Notes: generated by a model not told the origin, from the sequence alone. DNA of 64,000 bases from Algoriphagus aestuarii (GCA_017051695.1 JAFIDK010000001.1:806001-870000), one strand, 5' to 3'. Numbered from the stretch's first letter, positions 7,307 to 16,485 are shown. Made by a program: numbers and translations.

Positions 7307-9118
7307 ATGGCTCAACCTACCAAAACCTTAGATCAAGACACTTTTAATCGGCTTCGTCGGCTTTACATTATTGCCTTGGGAGCTATTGCCATTTCTCTGC
7401 TCACCAGCCAGTTTCTGATCAGAACCTATCTCAATGACCAGGAGGATGACAGTAAGCTGATCAATGTAGCCGGAAGGCAGAGGATGTTGAGCCAGAAGCT
7501 CAGCAAAGAAGTCCTGCTTCTCACTATCAATGGCATAAATCCAGCCCCTTCTTCCCTTATCGATAGCATCAACACGACTAAATCGGAATGGGAAAAAGCC
7601 CATCAGGCTTTACAGTTTGGGGATGAGACTCTCGGGCTTGAGGCTGGAAACAGTACCGAAATCACAGAAATGTTTGCTGCTATACAGCCAGCATATGATC
7701 AGGTAATACAGTCCACACAGAGACTGATCACACTTTCCCAATCTGAGATAAATGATTCTTTGATGGTGACCCATGAACTGGGGACTCTTCAGGGTGCAGC
7801 CTCACAGTTTTTGGTACAAATGGAAAAAATCGTCAATCAATACGACGACGAAGCCAAAGCGAAGGTGGCAAAACTCAGAAAACTGGAGATCGGAATTACA
7901 GTTTTTACACTCCTTGTTTTATTAGGTGAATTCTTGATCATTTTTTGGCCTTCGGCCAAAGCCATGAAAAACAGCATCCGTGAACTCATGGAAGCAGAGA
8001 AAAAAGCCATCAAAATGGCAAAAGACGCTGATAAACTTTCCCAGTCCAAAGAAAAGTCTGTTCGAGAACTAAGAGCATTGAGCCAAGCCATGGATCAGAT
8101 TTTACTTTTCGCCAGGGTAACCCCAGAAGGTTATATCACTCATATGGGCAACCAGTTTTCCAGGCTTTTGCAAATAAAAAAGTACAACCTGAACGCCAAA
8201 TTTTCTGAGATGATTTCCATCAATGAAAAAGAACAGCTCTTGATGGATCGGATTATTTCCGAAAACAAAAAATCGGGATGGCAAGGTGAAATCAAAGCCT
8301 CCAATAAAGAAGGAAAGGAAATCTGGCTGGATTTCTCCATGCTGCCTTTTAACTCTGGTGAAGACAAATCCGAATTGATCATCGTGTGCCTGGATATCAC
8401 GAAGCGTAAAGAAGCCATGCATGAGGTGGAGCGATTGACTAAGGAAAGCTTTGAGGAAAAGATGCTTCAGCAAAAAGTCCTGAGCCGCCAGATCATCGAA
8501 AATCAGGAGAACGAGCAAAACCGCATCGCCAAAGATATCCACGACGGAATCGGCCAAATGCTGACTGGACTGAAATATCTTTTGGAAAGTGTAGAGTTGG
8601 AAGACCCGGAAAAAGCCAAAGAAAAGATAGAAAAATTGAAGCTCCTGACCGGTAATATCATCAAGGGAGTCAGAACTGCGACCTTTAATTTAACTCCCCC
8701 CGAACTCAAAGATTATGGGATCGTGCCGGCACTGACTGAACTAACCCAGGAATTGGAAAAACTGACAGACAAGCACATTGTCTTGTTCAATAAGACTGAC
8801 TTCAATCAACGGTTGGATTCATTGGTAGAAATCAATTTGTATAGAATCACCCAGGAAGCGATCAACAACGCCATCAAATATGCGGATTCTACCCATATCA
8901 TCGTGACGATCTCGCATAGTGAAAAAATTCTCAGCATCATTGTGGATGATAATGGGAAAGGATTTGATAAATCTAAACTGAAGCCTAAACCGGACAAAGA
9001 CGGAGGAATGGGATTGACGTTTATGCAGGAGAGAATCAACTACATCAACGGAAGACTGTTCATCAATTCCTCACCGAATGAAGGTACCCGAGTCACTTTG
9101 AATGTTCCTTTGCAATAA
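7307..9118 (+). CDS. NarX-like nitrate/nitrite sensor histidine kinase (PilJ-type sensor, PAS, HisKA_3)
   Basis: A 603-residue membrane kinase. TM1 about 14-34, periplasmic region 35-190, TM2 about 192-212, coiled segment, PAS domain about 265-370, HisKA_3 dimerisation domain with phospho-acceptor in AKDIHDGIGQ (His412), and an ATPase domain with NNAIKYA, DDNGKGFD and GGMGLTFMQERI. The periplasmic part begins NVAGRQRMLSQKLSKEVLLL, the signature of PilJ-type sensor domains and comparable to the P-box of NarX, where nitrate binds. The gene overlaps the nirB operon end (2 bp after DUF4202) and precedes the response regulator, so nitrate or nitrite sensing is well supported by motif and context but not shown. 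Its cytoplasmic half is NarX/LiaS/DegS-class. Confidence 0.92.
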   Translation: MAQPTKTLDQDTFNRLRRLYIIALGAIAISLLTSQFLIRTYLNDQEDDSKLINVAGRQRMLSQKLSKEVLLLTINGINPAPSSLIDSINTTKSEWEKAHQALQFGDETLGLEAGNSTEITEMFAAIQPAYDQVIQSTQRLITLSQSEINDSLMVTHELGTLQGAASQFLVQMEKIVNQYDDEAKAKVAKLRKLEIGITVFTLLVLLGEFLIIFWPSAKAMKNSIRELMEAEKKAIKMAKDADKLSQSKEKSVRELRALSQAMDQILLFARVTPEGYITHMGNQFSRLLQIKKYNLNAKFSEMISINEKEQLLMDRIISENKKSGWQGEIKASNKEGKEIWLDFSMLPFNSGEDKSELIIVCLDITKRKEAMHEVERLTKESFEEKMLQQKVLSRQIIENQENEQNRIAKDIHDGIGQMLTGLKYLLESVELEDPEKAKEKIEKLKLLTGNIIKGVRTATFNLTPPELKDYGIVPALTELTQELEKLTDKHIVLFNKTDFNQRLDSLVEINLYRITQEAINNAIKYADSTHIIVTISHSEKILSIIVDDNGKGFDKSKLKPKPDKDGGMGLTFMQERINYINGRLFINSSPNEGTRVTLNVPLQ

Positions 9119-9133
9119 ATTACTAGCCTTTCA

Positions 9134-9161
9134 TACGTAAATTTGCTTATTTTACTACGTA
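9134..9161. promoter_or_regulatory. TACGTA operator pair before the response regulator
   Basis: Two TACGTA palindromes at 9134 and 9156, 22 bp apart (two helical turns). The same 22-bp offset occurs between the outer elements before the porin and moeA. The first overlaps the putative -7 box, so autoregulation, possibly repression, is inferred. Confidence 0.5.
9138..9145 (+). promoter_or_regulatory. Putative -7 box before the response regulator
   Basis: TAAATTTG fits TAnnTTTG and ends 31 bp before the ATG at 9177. It suggests that the regulator can be transcribed separately from the kinase. Confidence 0.45.
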
Positions 9162-9176
9162 TTGACTTTAGAGCCC

Positions 9177-9839
9177 ATGACTCCTACCCAAATAATCCTT
9201 GCTGACGATCATGAATTGGTCAGAGATGGAATCAAATCCTTATTGGAAAATGAATCCCGATTTGTAGTAATCGACGAAGCTTCAGACGGAGTGGAAGCCT
9301 TACAGGTAATTGCCAAAAAACAGCCTGATTTATTAATTGTCGACATCCGGATGCCCAATATGAATGGGATCGAGGTGGTAAGGCAATTGACTGAAAAATA
9401 CCCGAACGTGAAAAAACTGGTGCTTTCCATGCATGATTCGGAAGAGTACGTAGTAGAATCCATCCAGGCAGGAGCCGACGGATACTTACTCAAAGGATCC
9501 TCCAAATCAGAATTTTTAAAAGCTTTGAATACCATTGCCGATGGAGGTAAGTATTTCACAGGCGACGTTTCTGCTATAATCATCAATAATTTTGTAGGAG
9601 GGAAAGTAAAAGCTACCCCCAAGCCTGAGCCGGTTCCAGAAGAATTGGCAGCCCTTACCAATCGGGAAAAACAGATTCTGGAGCTAATTCTGCAAGGAAA
9701 AGGGAATAATGAGATTTCAGAAGAATTGGAAATCAGCAAACGAACTGCTGAAGTTCACCGCTTCAATCTGATGAAAAAGCTCAACGTCAAAAACCTAATC
9801 GAACTCACCAATAAATCGAGAGAGCTACACTTAATCTGA
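9177..9839 (+). CDS. NarL/FixJ-family response regulator, probable nitrate regulator
   Basis: A 220-residue regulator. The receiver domain (about 1-120) has acidic DDHE near the start, phospho-acceptor Asp56 in LIVDIRMPN, and the switch residues in VLSMHDSEEYV. After a Lys/Pro-rich linker (about 140-155) comes a LuxR-type HTH (about 157-215): LTNREKQILELILQGKGNNE and ISKRTAEVHRFNLMKKLNVK. The ATG at 9177 (MTPTQIILADDH) is preferred to a TTG at 9162. It pairs with the PilJ-type kinase 58 bp upstream. TACGTA clusters before nirB, itself, narK, porin and moeA are its likely targets, by analogy with NarL; direct binding is inference. Confidence 0.92.
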   Translation: MTPTQIILADDHELVRDGIKSLLENESRFVVIDEASDGVEALQVIAKKQPDLLIVDIRMPNMNGIEVVRQLTEKYPNVKKLVLSMHDSEEYVVESIQAGADGYLLKGSSKSEFLKALNTIADGGKYFTGDVSAIIINNFVGGKVKATPKPEPVPEELAALTNREKQILELILQGKGNNEISEELEISKRTAEVHRFNLMKKLNVKNLIELTNKSRELHLI

Positions 9840-9841
9840 TC

Positions 9842-9951
9842 TACGTATAATATACGTATACAAAACCTCTCAATTGCTGATTTGGGAGGTTTTTTTACTT
9901 ATTTCTTAAAATAATTACGTATTGTATTTATTAAATAAGTATTTTTACTTA
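9842..9951. promoter_or_regulatory. TACGTA/TACTTA operator cluster before narK
   Basis: TACGTA at 9842, 9853 and 9916, with TAAGTA at 9936 and TACTTA at 9946 (10-bp offset). A further TAAGTA at 9970 touches the narK start. The first two lie between the regulator stop codon and its terminator. Confidence 0.55.
9863..9897 (+). terminator. Terminator after the response regulator
   Basis: AACCTC and GAGGTT arms enclose a loop and are followed by seven T. This separates the nirBD-kinase-regulator unit from narK. Confidence 0.75.
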
Positions 9952-9978
9952 CTTTTATTTCAATAAAATTAAGTAAAA

Positions 9979-11403
9979 ATGAAGCATCACATCTCACAAA
10001 AAGCAACACGTTTAAATCTCACAGATTTTAGAAGTGTTCCAATCCGTACTTTCTGGATTACCTCGTTGGCGTTTTTCATTTGTTTTTTTGCTTGGTTTGG
10101 CATTGTTCCATTTATGCCGGATGTGGTGAAAGACTTAGGTTTGACTCCGGCACAAAAATGGAACGCCACAGTACTGGCAGTAGCAGGAACAGTTTTCGCC
10201 AGATTACTGATTGGGAAACTTTGCGATAAGTATGGCCCACGTCTTTGCTACACCTGGCTATTGATTTTAGGTTCTATACCGGTGATTCTAAGCGGTCTGG
10301 TCCAGACGCCTATGCAGTTTTACCTCTGTAGATTATTTACTGGATTTATAGGAGCATCCTTTGTTATCACACAAGTTCACACCTCCCTGATGTTTGCATC
10401 CAACGTCGTCGGAACGGCAAATGCTACCTCCGCTGGATGGGGAAACTTAGGAGGAGGAGCCAATAGACTTGGAATGCCGATTATCGCTGCTTTGGTGATT
10501 AGTTTTGGTATTGCCGAAGGAGATGCCTGGAGGTATTCTATGGTGATCGCAGGGACAGTTTGTTTTGTGACTGGCTTACTATACTACTTCTTTACCAAGG
10601 ATACACCCGATGGTAATTTTGACGAACTGGAAGCCAAAGGAATAGATCTCCCAAAACTGAAAAAAGATAAAGTCGGCTTTGGCGAAACCGTAAAAGATTA
10701 TAGAGTCTGGGTACTTTTTATCGTTTATGCCGCTTGTTTCGGAATCGAATTGACTGTCTATGGGACCATGGATGACTATTTACAGAATACATTTCAACTG
10801 GAACGGATCACCGCTGGAAACATCGTTTTATCTTTTGCTCTGATGAATATATTTGCCAGAACATTGGGTGGATTTTTTGGAGACAAATTCGGAAGAATCG
10901 GAGGCCTCAAAGGAAGAGTATGGTTCCTAGCTGTGATTTTAGTGGTCGAAGGTGTGATGCTGAGTGTCTTCTCTTTGGCAAGTAGCCTGATTATGGGGAT
11001 AATCTTACTAGTGGCATTTAGCTTAACCGTGCAAATGGCCGAGGGCGCCACATTCTCCGTCGTTCCATTTATCAACAGAAAAGCCATCGGTTCGATTTCG
11101 GGAATCGTCGGTGCCGGAGGTAATTTTGGAGCCTTTTTGGCCGCCTTGTTTTTAAGTTCAAAGTCCTCAGTGGCGGAAAAAGCCGCCATCCTTGCCAGCG
11201 AATCTTTGGGAGCAGAAGCTGCTTCCGCAGCTCAATCTGCCGCCGCTGCATCAGCAGTCTCCAGTGGTTTTTTGGCAATTGGAGTCATGATTGTATTGGC
11301 TGGAATTTTCACTTTGGTCATTCGATTCAGCACTGAGGATGAAAAAGAAGCACAAATCGAATTGGAAAAATTAAAACCAGAATACATTCCCATAGAAAAT
11401 TAA
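9979..11403 (+). CDS. Nitrate/nitrite transporter, MFS NNP family
   Basis: A 474-residue inner-membrane protein with about 12 hydrophobic helices. It carries both nitrate-signature regions of the NarK/NNP family: GWGNLGGGANRLGMPI in helix 5 and SGIVGAGGNFGAFLAALF in helix 11. Arginines in the transport path of NarK have apparent counterparts in FARLLIGKLCDKYGPR and NIFARTLGGFFGDKFGR, although exact equivalence needs an alignment. A small Ala/Ser-rich insertion (about 405-430) precedes the last helix. It imports nitrate or exchanges it for nitrite. It has its own operator cluster and is followed after 98 bp by the nitrate reductase. Confidence 0.95.
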   Translation: MKHHISQKATRLNLTDFRSVPIRTFWITSLAFFICFFAWFGIVPFMPDVVKDLGLTPAQKWNATVLAVAGTVFARLLIGKLCDKYGPRLCYTWLLILGSIPVILSGLVQTPMQFYLCRLFTGFIGASFVITQVHTSLMFASNVVGTANATSAGWGNLGGGANRLGMPIIAALVISFGIAEGDAWRYSMVIAGTVCFVTGLLYYFFTKDTPDGNFDELEAKGIDLPKLKKDKVGFGETVKDYRVWVLFIVYAACFGIELTVYGTMDDYLQNTFQLERITAGNIVLSFALMNIFARTLGGFFGDKFGRIGGLKGRVWFLAVILVVEGVMLSVFSLASSLIMGIILLVAFSLTVQMAEGATFSVVPFINRKAIGSISGIVGAGGNFGAFLAALFLSSKSSVAEKAAILASESLGAEAASAAQSAAAASAVSSGFLAIGVMIVLAGIFTLVIRFSTEDEKEAQIELEKLKPEYIPIEN

Positions 11404-11423
11404 TAGACCCTTTTGGCTAAATA

Positions 11424-11460
11424 AGCTCCTTGAAACTGGATTTCTAGCTTTCGAGGAGCT
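11424..11460 (+). terminator. Stem-loop between narK and nitrate reductase, possible attenuator
   Basis: AGCTCCT (11424) pairs with AGGAGCT (11454) across a 23-nt loop. Only a weak T-rich tail follows (ATTTTG), so it may partly terminate or process the narK-reductase transcript rather than end it. Confidence 0.4.
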
Positions 11461-11501
11461 ATTTTGAATTTAATTGCTCTTAAACCTATCAAAATCAACT
11501 C

Positions 11502-14500
11502 GTGATTTCCAGCAAAAAAATAAAAACCACTTGTTCTTATTGCGGTGTCGGCTGTGGTATTCTCGCCAGTGTCAACCAACAGGAAAAAGTAATGGTAGAA
11601 GGTGACCCTTCTCACCCCGTCAACAAAGGGATGCTTTGCAGCAAAGGGATGAATCTCCACTATGTGGTCAATGATACTTCTGACAGGATCTTATTTCCAG
11701 AAATGCGCTGGAGCAGATCACATCCTAGAGAGCGGGTTTCTTGGGACGATGCTTTGGATCGAGCCGCTGCAGTTTTTAAATCCATCATTCAAAAACATGG
11801 CCCGGATAGCGTCGGGTTCTATGTTTCCGGCCAATGTCTCACGGAGGAATACTACATTGTCAATAAGCTGGTAAAAGGGTTTTTGGGAACCAATAACATT
11901 GACACTAACTCCAGGCTTTGTATGAGTTCGGCTGTGGTAGCCCAAAAAAAGACTTTCGGGGAGGATTCTGTGCCTATTTCTTATGAGGACATTGAGTTGG
12001 CAGATGTTTTTTTGATTGCTGGAGCAAATCCGGCCTGGTGTCATCCCATCTTATTTAGAAGGCTGGAAAAGCACAAAGAGCAAAATCCAAATGTAAAAGT
12101 CATCGTCGTAGATCCACGGAAAACAGATTCCGCCAATTTTGCCGATTTACATCTACAATTGATCCCGGGTACGGACATTATATTATACAATGCCATCGGG
12201 AGAAGATTGATCGAGACTGGATTTGTGGATCAAAACTTCATCGATAACCACACCGAAAATTATCTCAAATACCGACAGCAAGTCATGTCGGTTTCCTTGA
12301 GCAATGCATCTAAGTTGTGTGGAGTGCCTATCGATGACATCCGTATGGCGGCTGATTTGATCGGCACATCAGGTGGATTTATCAGCATGTGGGCGATGGG
12401 TCTCAACCAAAGCGCTATCGGAACAGATAAAAACTTTGCGCTTTTGAACCTGTCCTTGGTCACCGGTAGAATCGGAAAACCGGGAAATGGTCCATTTTCT
12501 CTGACCGGCCAACCCAATGCCATGGGAGGCAGGGAAGTCGGAGGCATGGCTAGTTTATTAGCTGTTCACAAAGAGCTTTCCAATCCACAACACCGACAGG
12601 AAGTTGCTGATTTTTGGGGCGTAGACCAGATTTCACCAAGCCCTGGCTTATCGGCGACTGAAATGTTTGATGCGCTGGAATCAGGAAAAATGAAAGCTAT
12701 CTGGATCATTTGTACCAATCCTCTGGTCAGCCTTCCCAATCTGAAAAGAATGGAAAAGGCGATGGCCAATGCCAAATTTGTGGTCGTCCAAGATATTTCC
12801 CATAAGTCAGATACAATCGATTATGCTGATTTGGTTCTTCCGGCTGCGGGTTGGTTCGAAAAAGAAGGTACCATGACCAATTCTGAGCGCAGGATTTCTT
12901 ATCTGAACAAGGGAATAGATCCTCCGGGAGAGGCCCGTCCAGATGTGGAAATCCTATGTGATTTTGCCAAAAGAATGGGTTTCCGAGGATTTAATTTTTC
13001 TAATTCGGAGGAAATCTACGAAGAATATGCAGCCATGACCAAAGGCACTTCCATCGACATTTCATTTTTGAATTACGATAGATTGAAGAATGAGGGAAGT
13101 TTCCAATGGCCTGTTCCGGAATACCGTCATACAGGGACTCCGAGGCTTTTTACGGATAAAAAATTCCACACTCCCTCCGGGAAAGCCATATTTAATCTTC
13201 CCGCCCAAGTCGAAAATACCTCCGAAAAGCCAAGTCCGGAATATCCATTGATTTTGACCACAGGAAGAATCCGTGATCAATGGCATACCATGACTAAAAC
13301 TGGAAAAGTTTCCAGACTGAGAACTCACTATTCTCACCCCGTTTTGGAAATGAATTCTATCGATGCCTACATCGATAAAGTCAAAGAAGGCGATGTGGTG
13401 GAAATCAAAAGTAAAAACGGAGTAGTCCGTGTTCGTGCCAAACTTTCCAAAAACATCCGGGAAGGTGTGGTATTTCTCCCTATGCACTGGGGAAAACAAT
13501 TGCAAAACGATCTCAACCGGGCCAATAACCTGACTTTCACCCGCGTGGATCCTCAATCCAAAGAGCCCGATTTTAAATTCACGACCGTCTCGGTCAAAAA
13601 ATACAAAAAACCTGTAGAAAAAATCATTGTGATTGGAGCTGGGGCCGCCGCTTTCCGCTTCATCCAAAACTATCGGGAACACAATGAAACGGATCAGATT
13701 CATGTCTTTTCGAAAGAACCCAATCCGTTTTATAACCGGGTATTATTGCCGGAATATGTAACAGAAGAACTGACTTGGGAGCAATTGCAAAAGATCAAGG
13801 AAAATGAACTGAAAAAGTTAAAAATAAGCCTACATACCGGGCTTTCCATTGAGAGAATTGATCCCATTAACCAGGTGGTATTGGATGGAAATGGGAAAGA
13901 ATATGCCTTTGATAAATTGATTCTGGCAACAGGGAGTAGAGCTTTTGTGCCAAAAGATGCGCAGCTGGATATGCCTGGAAGGTTTACCATGAGAAATAAA
14001 ACTGATGCGGACCGTTTTAAAGAATACCTTAATGCAACCAATCTCCGACCAGAAAACCAACATGTAGTCATTGTCGGGGGAGGATTGTTGGGGCTTGAAT
14101 TAGCGGCAGCACTTCAACATACCCAGGTTAAAGTTACCATTGTTCAGCGAGCTTCCCGATTGATGGAAAGGCAACTCGATCCGGTTTCCAGCAAGCTTTT
14201 GGCTCTGGATGTTCAGGAGCGGGGAATCCATATTTATTTTGACAATGAAGTCAGTACGGTTTTCGATGAAGAAGACAACAAAACACTGAACATCACATTA
14301 AAAAGTGGGAAAATTCTAGAGGCAAATGCAATAGTTTATGCCATAGGAACACAACCAAACATAAAAATAGCGAGAGAAAATGGTATCATTTGCGGACGAG
14401 GAGTCAAAGTCAACCAACATTTGCAATCCAACTTCCCCAATATTTTTGCCATTGGAGAAATAGCCGAATACAACAATCAACTGTTTGGTATCACTTCAGC

Positions 14501-15026
14501 AGCTGAGGAGCAGGCCTCGATTTTGGCCAATTACATCGCTGGCGATGTCAGCAGTTCCTATGAAGGATCAGTTTTGATGAATATCCTGAAGTTCAAGGAT
14601 CTCGAACTATGTAGCATCGGAGAAATCATTATCCCAGAAAATGACGATACCTACGAAGAAATCGTCTTTACCGATATCAGTCGAAGGTATTACAAGAAGT
14701 GCATAGTAAAGGATGATTTGCTTATCGGTGCTGTATTGATGGGTGATAAAAATGAATTCGCAGAATTTAAATCACTTATCGAGAATAGAATCGAATTATC
14801 CGAAAAAAGAAAATCTTTACTGATGGGTTCTTCTGAAACCAGACCCGTGATCGGAAAATTAGTCTGCAGCTGCAGTAGGGTTGGCGATGGAAATATCAAG
14901 GAGGCAATCGCCGGAGGCTGTACAGAATTTTCGGAACTATGCACTCAGACCGGAGCAGGATTAGGCTGTGGCAGTTGCAAAACTGAAGTCCGAGAGATAT
15001 TGAACCAATCAAAAATTCTGGTATAA
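11502..15026 (+). CDS. Assimilatory nitrate reductase fused to FAD/NAD(P)H reductase and BFD [2Fe-2S] domain
   Basis: A 1174-residue cytoplasmic protein from a GTG start. Residues 1 to about 680 are a Mo-bisMGD oxidoreductase: [4Fe-4S] ligands Cys11, Cys14, Cys18 (CSYCGVGC) and Cys46, electron-relay Lys48, and a probable Mo-ligand Cys140 in NSRLCMSS. The C-terminal dinucleotide-binding part of this module is seen in GRIRDQWHTMTKTGK. Residues about 700-1085 are a pyridine-nucleotide-disulfide reductase (IIVIGAGAAAFRF, VVIVGGGLLGLELA, IFAIGEIAEY). Residues about 1115-1170 are a BFD domain (VCSCSR and GCGSCK). The single chain therefore holds catalytic NasA/NasC and electron-input NasB functions. 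No operator lies directly upstream, so transcription probably starts at narK. The reductant is probably NADH but cannot be read. Confidence 0.95.
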   Translation: MISSKKIKTTCSYCGVGCGILASVNQQEKVMVEGDPSHPVNKGMLCSKGMNLHYVVNDTSDRILFPEMRWSRSHPRERVSWDDALDRAAAVFKSIIQKHGPDSVGFYVSGQCLTEEYYIVNKLVKGFLGTNNIDTNSRLCMSSAVVAQKKTFGEDSVPISYEDIELADVFLIAGANPAWCHPILFRRLEKHKEQNPNVKVIVVDPRKTDSANFADLHLQLIPGTDIILYNAIGRRLIETGFVDQNFIDNHTENYLKYRQQVMSVSLSNASKLCGVPIDDIRMAADLIGTSGGFISMWAMGLNQSAIGTDKNFALLNLSLVTGRIGKPGNGPFSLTGQPNAMGGREVGGMASLLAVHKELSNPQHRQEVADFWGVDQISPSPGLSATEMFDALESGKMKAIWIICTNPLVSLPNLKRMEKAMANAKFVVVQDISHKSDTIDYADLVLPAAGWFEKEGTMTNSERRISYLNKGIDPPGEARPDVEILCDFAKRMGFRGFNFSNSEEIYEEYAAMTKGTSIDISFLNYDRLKNEGSFQWPVPEYRHTGTPRLFTDKKFHTPSGKAIFNLPAQVENTSEKPSPEYPLILTTGRIRDQWHTMTKTGKVSRLRTHYSHPVLEMNSIDAYIDKVKEGDVVEIKSKNGVVRVRAKLSKNIREGVVFLPMHWGKQLQNDLNRANNLTFTRVDPQSKEPDFKFTTVSVKKYKKPVEKIIVIGAGAAAFRFIQNYREHNETDQIHVFSKEPNPFYNRVLLPEYVTEELTWEQLQKIKENELKKLKISLHTGLSIERIDPINQVVLDGNGKEYAFDKLILATGSRAFVPKDAQLDMPGRFTMRNKTDADRFKEYLNATNLRPENQHVVIVGGGLLGLELAAALQHTQVKVTIVQRASRLMERQLDPVSSKLLALDVQERGIHIYFDNEVSTVFDEEDNKTLNITLKSGKILEANAIVYAIGTQPNIKIARENGIICGRGVKVNQHLQSNFPNIFAIGEIAEYNNQLFGITSAAEEQASILANYIAGDVSSSYEGSVLMNILKFKDLELCSIGEIIIPENDDTYEEIVFTDISRRYYKKCIVKDDLLIGAVLMGDKNEFAEFKSLIENRIELSEKRKSLLMGSSETRPVIGKLVCSCSRVGDGNIKEAIAGGCTEFSELCTQTGAGLGCGSCKTEVREILNQSKILV

Positions 15027-15042
15027 AATCAACCTGAAACAA

Positions 15043-16485
15043 ATGAAACAGACGTTTTCGAGAGTAATAGTAAGAGGAGGGGTTTTATCACCGGCCGAAT
15101 TAAAACAGATTCTGGAACTGGCAGAGAGTGCCGGTCTACATACAATTTCTTTGGGATCCAGGCAGGACATCCTGTTTATCGGAGAAGGAGAAGAGGTGGA
15201 TGTCTTGGAGAAAGAAAAATTCCAGATCATTTCCCCCGATCAGGATGGAGCCGAAAATATTGTTTCCTCCTATGTTTCTGCTGATATTTTCCCGAATACT
15301 CCTTGGCTCACCGGTGATCGCTACTTATACATTCTGGAGCAGTTTAGGCAAAAATCAGGATTGAAAATCAATATCACGGATCCACGACAGCGATTGGTTC
15401 CTTTGTTTACCGGCCATCTGAATTTCATTGCCTCTGAACACGAAGATTATTGGTACCTATACGTCCGACTACCCGAATGGGAAAAGACCGAAATGTATCC
15501 TGCATTGATTTATAGCTGGGATCTGGCCAAAGTTGCCACAGCCATCGAAGAATTGCTATTGGAAGAGCCGGATTCCACCGACATGCTTTTTGAGCTGGTC
15601 AATGATGCCGTGGACAGCAACAACCGGACAGTGGATCAACCCCTGGAAGTACCATTTTACCCATTTCCATACTATGAAGGAATCAATCGAGTGGGAGCAG
15701 ATTCCTACTGGCTGGGTTTGTACTGGAGAAACAATAAATACTATACAGATTTTCTGAAAGTCCTCTGCGATCTCTGTGCGGATTGTAAAATCGGAAAAAT
15801 CTCCATCACCCCTTGGAAATCGATAATTATCAAAGGAATACCTGAAAAACAGAAGTTGGAATGGGAAAAGCTGCTCGGAAAGCACGGAATCAACGTTCGC
15901 CATTCCATGTTGGAGCTCAATTGGCACTTGCCTGTCAATAATAAATCAGCTTTGGATCTAAAAGAGTACCTCGTTTCCAATTTTGACAAAAACGACATCA
16001 GCACCTATGGCCTGACATTTGGTATCACCGACTATACCAAGAAAGCCTATTATTTCACCTCCATCATTATTGAAAAAAACGCTCCTCCTATTGGTCTGGA
16101 GGCACTAAATATCCGAAGCACTTACAATCTATTGTACGCGAAAAACTTTGACCCCAACACGCAGGAATATATCGTGCATGTCCAGGAAGTGGATAAAGAG
16201 GAACTTCCCAATTTATTGATCGAGCTTAGTAAGATGTATTTTGACCAATTGGGAAAAGAGCCCAGCAAATCAGAAAAACCTGCCCAAGCAAAAGAAATAC
16301 AGATTACAGAGGCATTTCAATGCAAAAATTGTCTGACTGTTTACGATCCTAGATATGGTGACCAAACCCAGAATATCGCTGCAGAAACAACTTTTGAAAA
16401 GCTTCCGAATGATTATCTCTGTCCAGTATGTGATGCCCCAAAAGCTGATTTTGTTAAGAAAAAATTTACAAGACAATTGGACTAA
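15043..16485 (+). CDS. Rubredoxin-tailed protein with nitrite/sulfite-reductase half-domain-like regions
   Basis: A 480-residue soluble protein 16 bp after nitrate reductase. The C-terminal 55 residues are a rubredoxin: QCKNCLTVYDPRYG and YLCPVCDAPKADF give C-x2-C...C-x2-C for one iron. The N-terminus (VIVRGGVLSPAELKQILELA, then SLGSRQDILFIG) and a middle segment (GKISITPWKSIIIKG) resemble the ferredoxin-like half domains that flank siroheme in nitrite/sulfite reductases. The C-x5-C and C-x3-C quartet of the siroheme cluster is absent; a CDLCADC cluster (about 244-250) is seen instead. I infer an electron carrier or assembly factor for the reductase beside it. The precise role is unknown. Confidence 0.8.
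   Translation: MKQTFSRVIVRGGVLSPAELKQILELAESAGLHTISLGSRQDILFIGEGEEVDVLEKEKFQIISPDQDGAENIVSSYVSADIFPNTPWLTGDRYLYILEQFRQKSGLKINITDPRQRLVPLFTGHLNFIASEHEDYWYLYVRLPEWEKTEMYPALIYSWDLAKVATAIEELLLEEPDSTDMLFELVNDAVDSNNRTVDQPLEVPFYPFPYYEGINRVGADSYWLGLYWRNNKYYTDFLKVLCDLCADCKIGKISITPWKSIIIKGIPEKQKLEWEKLLGKHGINVRHSMLELNWHLPVNNKSALDLKEYLVSNFDKNDISTYGLTFGITDYTKKAYYFTSIIIEKNAPPIGLEALNIRSTYNLLYAKNFDPNTQEYIVHVQEVDKEELPNLLIELSKMYFDQLGKEPSKSEKPAQAKEIQITEAFQCKNCLTVYDPRYGDQTQNIAAETTFEKLPNDYLCPVCDAPKADFVKKKFTRQLD

Noticed and set aside
8102-8557. 151-codon reverse-strand frame inside the sensor kinase
   Set aside because: The PAS and HisKA_3 coding frame on the other strand explains the region.
9209-9739. Long reverse-strand open frame opposite the response regulator
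   Set aside because: It mirrors a gene with clear receiver and LuxR domains and shows no recognisable protein pattern.
11424-11460. Riboswitch before nitrate reductase
   Set aside because: Only a single simple stem-loop is visible, without an aptamer-like conserved multi-stem structure.
13062-13703. 213-codon reverse-strand frame inside nitrate reductase
   Set aside because: It lies wholly within a strongly supported coding region and has no domain-like pattern.
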